Shown one piece after another: positions 61,241-64,000 of a stretch of 64,000 bases of DNA; the first letter of the stretch is position 1, and each line of letters starts with the position of its first letter. The DNA comes from Bordetella genomosp. 10 (lineage in GTDB: Bacteria; Pseudomonadota; Gammaproteobacteria; Burkholderiales; Burkholderiaceae_B), in the NCBI RefSeq assembly GCF_002261225.1, contig NZ_NEVM01000005.1:2728001-2792000 (forward strand). The letters run 5' to 3'. The position numbers and the translations under genes are program-made. A model generated the notes under the pieces. It made no database searches and had not been told where the DNA came from. It saw only the letters and a program-made list of their open reading frames with translations.

Positions 61241-61317
61241 GGCATTGCTCTTTCGTTGTCTTCGTTCTTGCCGCCCGCGTTCGTCGCGCCGGCCTGGTCG
61301 ACACCGCCGTCCGTCAT
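61237..61317 (-). CDS. Possible 26-codon leader ORF coupled to the giant gene
   Basis: ATG at 61315-61317. It encodes MTDGGVDQAGATNAGGKNED plus six residues, and its TGA overlaps the giant gene start as ATGA. A still shorter frame (MNKRRDPP, 61314-61340) ends in the ATG of this one, again as ATGA. Ribosome-binding sites are weak. It may be chance, or a coupling chain controlling entry into the giant message. The rest of the 140-bp gap 61241-61380 holds only a GC-rich palindrome. Confidence 0.3.
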   Translation of the reverse strand: MTDGGVDQAGATNAGGKNEDNERAMP

Positions 61318-61380
61318 GGCGGGTCTCGTCTCTTGTTCATTGCGCGCTGCGCCAGGGGCGCCGCGCGCCGCGCCCTGCCC

Positions 61381-63171
61381 TTACAGCACCGCGCGGCTGA
61401 TGACCGCGATGTCCATGCCGCTCAACACGCCGGCGGCCTGCTTCAGCTTCAAGGTGTCCAGCAGATAGTTGTAGCGAGCCTCGGCCTGCTGCCGCTTGGC
61501 GTTGTACAGATTGCGCGTCGCGTCCAGCACGGCGACGATGTCGTTGATGCCCGACCGGTAGCCTTCCTGCTTCAGGTCCAGCGCCTGCTGGAAGGCCAGC
61601 ACCGAACTGTCCAGCGCCTTGATGCGGTCGACGCTGGCGAGGATGCTTTGCAGCGAGGTCAGGACCTGGCGCTGCACCTTGCGCCGCACCAGGCTCAGTT
61701 GCGTCTGTGCCGTGCCCAGGCGGCTGGCCGCCGCGTGGCTCATGCCGTACGTGTAGCCGCCCTGGAACACGGGGATCAGCAGGTTCAACTGCGCGCGGGT
61801 GTCATTCACCGTGCTGCCGCCGCCGAACAGGGAGCCGCCGGTGTCGTTGCGGCCGCTGGAAACCTTGACGTTCAGGGTCGGCAGATAGCCCGCCTTCTGC
61901 ACCGCCACCTCGCGCTCGGCCACCGACACTTGGGCGGCCGCGGCGCGGATCGACCAGTTCTGCTCCAGCGCCTTCTGCACCCACGCATCGGGGTTCAGCG
62001 GCTGGGGCACCACCGGTTCCAGGTCCTTGCGGATCGGCAGCAACTGCACGTCGCCGTAGCCGATGATTTCCTGTAGCGCCTGCTGCTTGTCGAACAGATC
62101 GTTCTTCACCAGCAGGTAGTTGGCGTCCTGCACGTCCAGGCGCGCCTGGACTTCGCTCACGCCTACCTGGGTCGCCTGGCCGGCCTTGAACTTGGCCTGC
62201 ACCAGGTCCATCTGGCCGCGGGTGGTCTTGCGTTCCGCGTCGGTCAGGGAGATCTGGTCCTCGGCCGCCAGGATGCTCAGGTAGGCCGTGGCCGTGCGCA
62301 GCATCAAGTCCTGCTGGGCGTAGGCGAAGTTGGCGACTTCCTTGCGCTCGGCGTCCTGCGACTGGCGCCACTTCTGGAAGGCGGCCGGATCGTAGATGGG
62401 TTGCGTCAGGGTCAGCGCGTAGCCGTTGTCGCCCCACGAGGCGCGGCCTTGCTGGTAGACCGCGTTCTCGCTCTTGACCACGTTCTGGTTTTCACGGGCG
62501 TAATTGGCTTCGATGTTGATGTTGGGCAGCAGGGCCGCGCGGGCGGCGGTCACGCCATAGCCCACCGCCTGCATCTCGCCGTAGGCGCCGCGCAGCGTGG
62601 GATCGTTGTCCAGTGCCATCGCGAAGACCTGCTGCAGGCTCAGGGCTTCCGCGGTGGGCGGCTGCGCGGAGTCGTAGGCCTTCATCTTCTCCGGGTCGAT
62701 GGCAGCCGGCGCCGGCGTGACCAGGGTTTCGTCCAGGCGCGGCGCGGGCTGGGTCGGCACGCTGTCCAGTTGCGCGCCGGTCCTGGCCTTGAGGAGCGCC
62801 TGGCTGCCTTGCGCGGACGCGGGCAGGGAAATGGTGTCGCTGGCGCCCTTGAAGCCGCCGCCGGTGTCTTCGGGCGCACCGCCCATGACCAGTTCGCCCG
62901 CGGCGGTGTGGATGCCCGGCGCGTTGTCGCCGGCCTTGCCGGCCTGCTTCGCTTCGACGGCCTTGGCGACCGTGTCGCCGTCCTGCTCCGACTCGACCTT
63001 CGTGCCGATGTAGTCCTTGCCGGGGTCGCTGCGGGGCGGCGCCGACGGCGCGCCGGTGCAGCCCGCCAGACCGACGAAGGCGGCCAGGATGGAGAGCCGC
63101 AGTCCCTGCCAAGGCGCGGGGACGTGGACGGGTTGTTGCTCGCGCTGCGCTTTTTTCTTGTTGTTAGTCAT
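61381..63171 (-). CDS. TolC-family outer-membrane lipoprotein
   Basis: A 596-residue protein. A signal with lipobox LAGC places the lipidated cysteine at C38. A low-complexity periplasmic extension (about 40-170) follows, then the duplicated outer-membrane efflux (TolC) domain at about 175-590, with the typical ALDNDPTLRGA, the LPNINIEANY and LPTLNVKVSSG strands, and long coiled helices. It is longer at the N-terminus than E. coli TolC. Its ATG overlaps the upstream gene stop by 8 bp (ATGACTAA). It should form the exit duct for the giant protein, docking to the HlyD-type adaptors. Confidence 0.93.
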   Translation of the reverse strand: MTNNKKKAQREQQPVHVPAPWQGLRLSILAAFVGLAGCTGAPSAPPRSDPGKDYIGTKVESEQDGDTVAKAVEAKQAGKAGDNAPGIHTAAGELVMGGAPEDTGGGFKGASDTISLPASAQGSQALLKARTGAQLDSVPTQPAPRLDETLVTPAPAAIDPEKMKAYDSAQPPTAEALSLQQVFAMALDNDPTLRGAYGEMQAVGYGVTAARAALLPNINIEANYARENQNVVKSENAVYQQGRASWGDNGYALTLTQPIYDPAAFQKWRQSQDAERKEVANFAYAQQDLMLRTATAYLSILAAEDQISLTDAERKTTRGQMDLVQAKFKAGQATQVGVSEVQARLDVQDANYLLVKNDLFDKQQALQEIIGYGDVQLLPIRKDLEPVVPQPLNPDAWVQKALEQNWSIRAAAAQVSVAEREVAVQKAGYLPTLNVKVSSGRNDTGGSLFGGGSTVNDTRAQLNLLIPVFQGGYTYGMSHAAASRLGTAQTQLSLVRRKVQRQVLTSLQSILASVDRIKALDSSVLAFQQALDLKQEGYRSGINDIVAVLDATRNLYNAKRQQAEARYNYLLDTLKLKQAAGVLSGMDIAVISRAVL

Positions 63172-64000
63172 AGTAGACCGTCATGAATTCGTTGCCGTCC
63201 CTGGCACTGCCGGCGGCAAGGCTGTAGATGCTGCGGGGTTCGTCGGGCACAAAGAAATCGAGCACGTCGCCGGCGGCCAACGCGAAGCTGCCGGCCACGC
63301 GCAGCAGATCGGGGATGTGGGCGCGCAGCGGCAGGTCGGCGCCACGGAAGGTGACCGTGAAGGACTCGCGGCGCGTGTCGGCTTCGTCCACCTCCAGGAA
63401 CATGAAGCCGGCCGGATCGGCGAGGCCGCTGGCCGCGCCGATGATGTCGGTGGCCACCGCGCGCACGACCGGGTTGCCCAGCCCGGCCAGGAACGGTTGC
63501 AGGTGGGCGTCGAACGCGGCGCGGTCTTCGAGGTGGCGCATGCGGTAGGTGGTGATCGCCGCTTCGCGTCCCGTCTCCGGGTGCCACTTGTAGCCGCAGC
63601 CCAGGGGCAGCACGCCGTGGCGGCGCAGCGCATCGGGCGCGGGCATGAATTCGACGTAGACGCGGTAGGTGCCGGCGCCGGCCGTGTCGGGCTCATAGGC
63701 GAAAAAGATGGCGCGCGCGTGATCCATGTCCTGCAGGATGCGCACCCACAGGCCTTGCGGGATGGCCAGCGCGCGCGGCAGCGCCGCGAAGTCGATGCCG
63801 CCCCAGTTGCGGCGGTCGAGGCCCAGCAGGAAGCGGTTGCCGACCAGGCCGGCCATGGAGAATTTGAGCGACCATTCGACGCCGTCGATCGGGCGGCCAT
63901 GGAAGGCCGCGATCAGCCGGTCGGCCCATACGCGCTGCTCGCCCTTGAGGGTGTGCAGGGGGATGTGCAGTTCCGGGCCGGCGTCAGCGCCGGCATCCGC
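63164..64000 (-). CDS. Unrecognised protein upstream of tolC, N-terminus beyond the window
   Basis: The frame is open to base 64000, so about 278 C-terminal residues are visible. A methionine at 63856 (MAGLVGNRFLLGL) is not used as the start because no ribosome-binding site precedes it and the frame continues upstream with similar composition (ELHIPLHTLKGEQRVWADRL). The protein appears soluble, mixed alpha/beta, with motifs GCGYKWHPETGREAAITTYRM, FLEVDEADTRRESF and a C-terminal GNEFMTVYYD. No membrane helix or known catalytic motif is evident. Its stop overlaps the tolC start, so it belongs to the export operon; a regulatory, chaperone or modifying role cannot be chosen. Confidence 0.75.
   Translation of the reverse strand, partial: ADAGADAGPELHIPLHTLKGEQRVWADRLIAAFHGRPIDGVEWSLKFSMAGLVGNRFLLGLDRRNWGGIDFAALPRALAIPQGLWVRILQDMDHARAIFFAYEPDTAGAGTYRVYVEFMPAPDALRRHGVLPLGCGYKWHPETGREAAITTYRMRHLEDRAAFDAHLQPFLAGLGNPVVRAVATDIIGAASGLADPAGFMFLEVDEADTRRESFTVTFRGADLPLRAHIPDLLRVAGSFALAAGDVLDFFVPDEPRSIYSLAAGSARDGNEFMTVYYD

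Overview
The window is GC-rich chromosomal DNA. Codon bias, compact divergently arranged operons and the orders atpIBEFHAGDC and hemA-prfA-prmC-grxD-ubiX suggest a betaproteobacterium of the Burkholderiales. I infer an Alcaligenaceae member (Bordetella/Achromobacter-like); the species cannot be named from the sequence alone.

Left part, 1-21.8 kb: mostly core housekeeping DNA. A truncated PepSY-type membrane protein gene with a possible Fur box leads in. The complete F1Fo ATP synthase operon follows on the minus strand (atpI at 8808 down to atpC at 1327) and ends in a strong intrinsic terminator. Next come a secreted DUF1254/DUF1214 protein, an enoyl-CoA hydratase divergent from an M61-family metallopeptidase with a PDZ domain, a small periplasmic DUF4148 protein, a thioredoxin-reductase-like flavoprotein divergent from folB-ttcA, and the tightly packed cluster hemA-prfA-prmC-grxD-ubiX. 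A tRNA-Phe(GAA) gene at 21696 closes this part.

Right part, 21.8-64 kb: one continuous minus-strand gene string, read from right to left. Its order is an unrecognised protein (cut by the window edge), a TolC-like outer-membrane lipoprotein, a 10,846-residue giant protein (32.5 kb, half of the window), a GAF-HlyD fusion, a PqqD-like/M50 site-2-protease/HlyD fusion, a shortened SecA-like ATPase and a periplasmic HlyD-type adaptor. Most junctions overlap or are 1-18 bp apart, so the genes are almost certainly co-transcribed. The giant protein has no ordinary Sec signal. It begins with a basic LEPR-XLL-type motif, then a DUF4347 domain, thousands of residues of beta-repeat modules, a recent 90-residue tandem amplification, RTX-like glycine/aspartate repeats, and a hydrophobic segment with a basic flank near the C-terminus.

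My reading is that the right-hand locus encodes a dedicated export machine for a cell-surface or released protein of about 1.1 MDa. It has the adaptor and outer-membrane parts of a type I system but no ABC transporter in the window; a SecA-like motor and a membrane protease-adaptor fusion stand where one would be expected. This is the strongest candidate here for a poorly described biological system. The individual protein families are recognisable; the way they work together is inference.
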